5,983 bases of DNA, taken from contig CAIVND010000090.1 in NCBI GenBank assembly GCA_903907185.1, positions 1 to 5,983 of the forward strand, written 5' to 3'. A program made the position numbers and the translations under genes. Under the pieces are notes generated by a model, which did not search any database, had not been told where the DNA came from, and worked only from the letters and a program-made list of their open reading frames with translations. This document shows positions 5,977 to 5,983 of the stretch, piece by piece; the stretch's first letter is position 1; every line of letters starts with the position of its first letter. This DNA comes from an uncultured Acidimicrobiaceae bacterium. Its GTDB lineage: Bacteria > Actinomycetota > Acidimicrobiia > Acidimicrobiales > Bog-793.

Positions 5977-5983
5977 ATGGCAG
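5977..5983 (+). CDS. Possible start of a divergent gene, cut by the window edge
   Basis: Only ATG GCA G is present, so the product cannot be named. The evidence is the well-placed TACACT upstream and the divergent arrangement with the phosphatase gene. This may be a chance ATG. Confidence 0.25.

Noticed and set aside
1..5983. Mobile element, CRISPR array, tRNA, defence or toxin-antitoxin system
   Set aside because: No transposase or integrase motifs, terminal repeats, spaced direct repeats, cloverleaf-like sequence or defence-family domains were seen.

Overview
This window looks like chromosomal DNA from an actinobacterium, possibly of the class Acidimicrobiia. That placement is inference. 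It rests on moderately high GC judged by eye, GTG starts with good Shine-Dalgarno sequences, hairpins without U-tracts, a possible leaderless promoter, and the look of the inositol-monophosphatase-like and zinc-ribbon proteins. I see no mobile element, tRNA, rRNA, CRISPR array or plasmid signature.

Layout: one gene points right (12-1370), a Rieske non-heme iron oxygenase alpha subunit. It converges on five left-pointing genes. The convergence point holds a 28-bp perfect palindrome (1394-1421), probably a shared bidirectional terminator, which also carries stop codons in all six frames. Read in transcription order (right to left), the leftward genes form two groups. Group A (5930 to 4436) is an inositol-monophosphatase-family phosphatase followed after 16 nt by a coiled-coil/C4 zinc-ribbon protein. 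A 143-nt gap with two hairpins follows. Group B (4292 to 1410) is an aldo/keto reductase, a class II aldolase/adducin-family protein and a DUF3500 protein, with gaps of 43 and 20 nt, consistent with one operon. At the right edge, a possible leaderless promoter and an ATG on the + strand suggest a divergent gene that runs out of the window.

Function: group B and the convergent Rieske oxygenase together look like a small catabolic neighbourhood. It could hydroxylate or demethylate a ring, act on a hydroxyl/carbonyl by NAD(P)H redox chemistry, and cleave a C-C bond (aldol cleavage or decarboxylation), with a DUF3500 protein of unknown function. The substrate cannot be read from the sequence. Group A looks like housekeeping. 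There is no clear sign of a defence system, biosynthetic cluster or other dramatic new system. The most interesting items are the DUF3500-containing cluster, the six-frame-stop palindrome, the structured gap at 4293-4435, and a marked excess of GATC.
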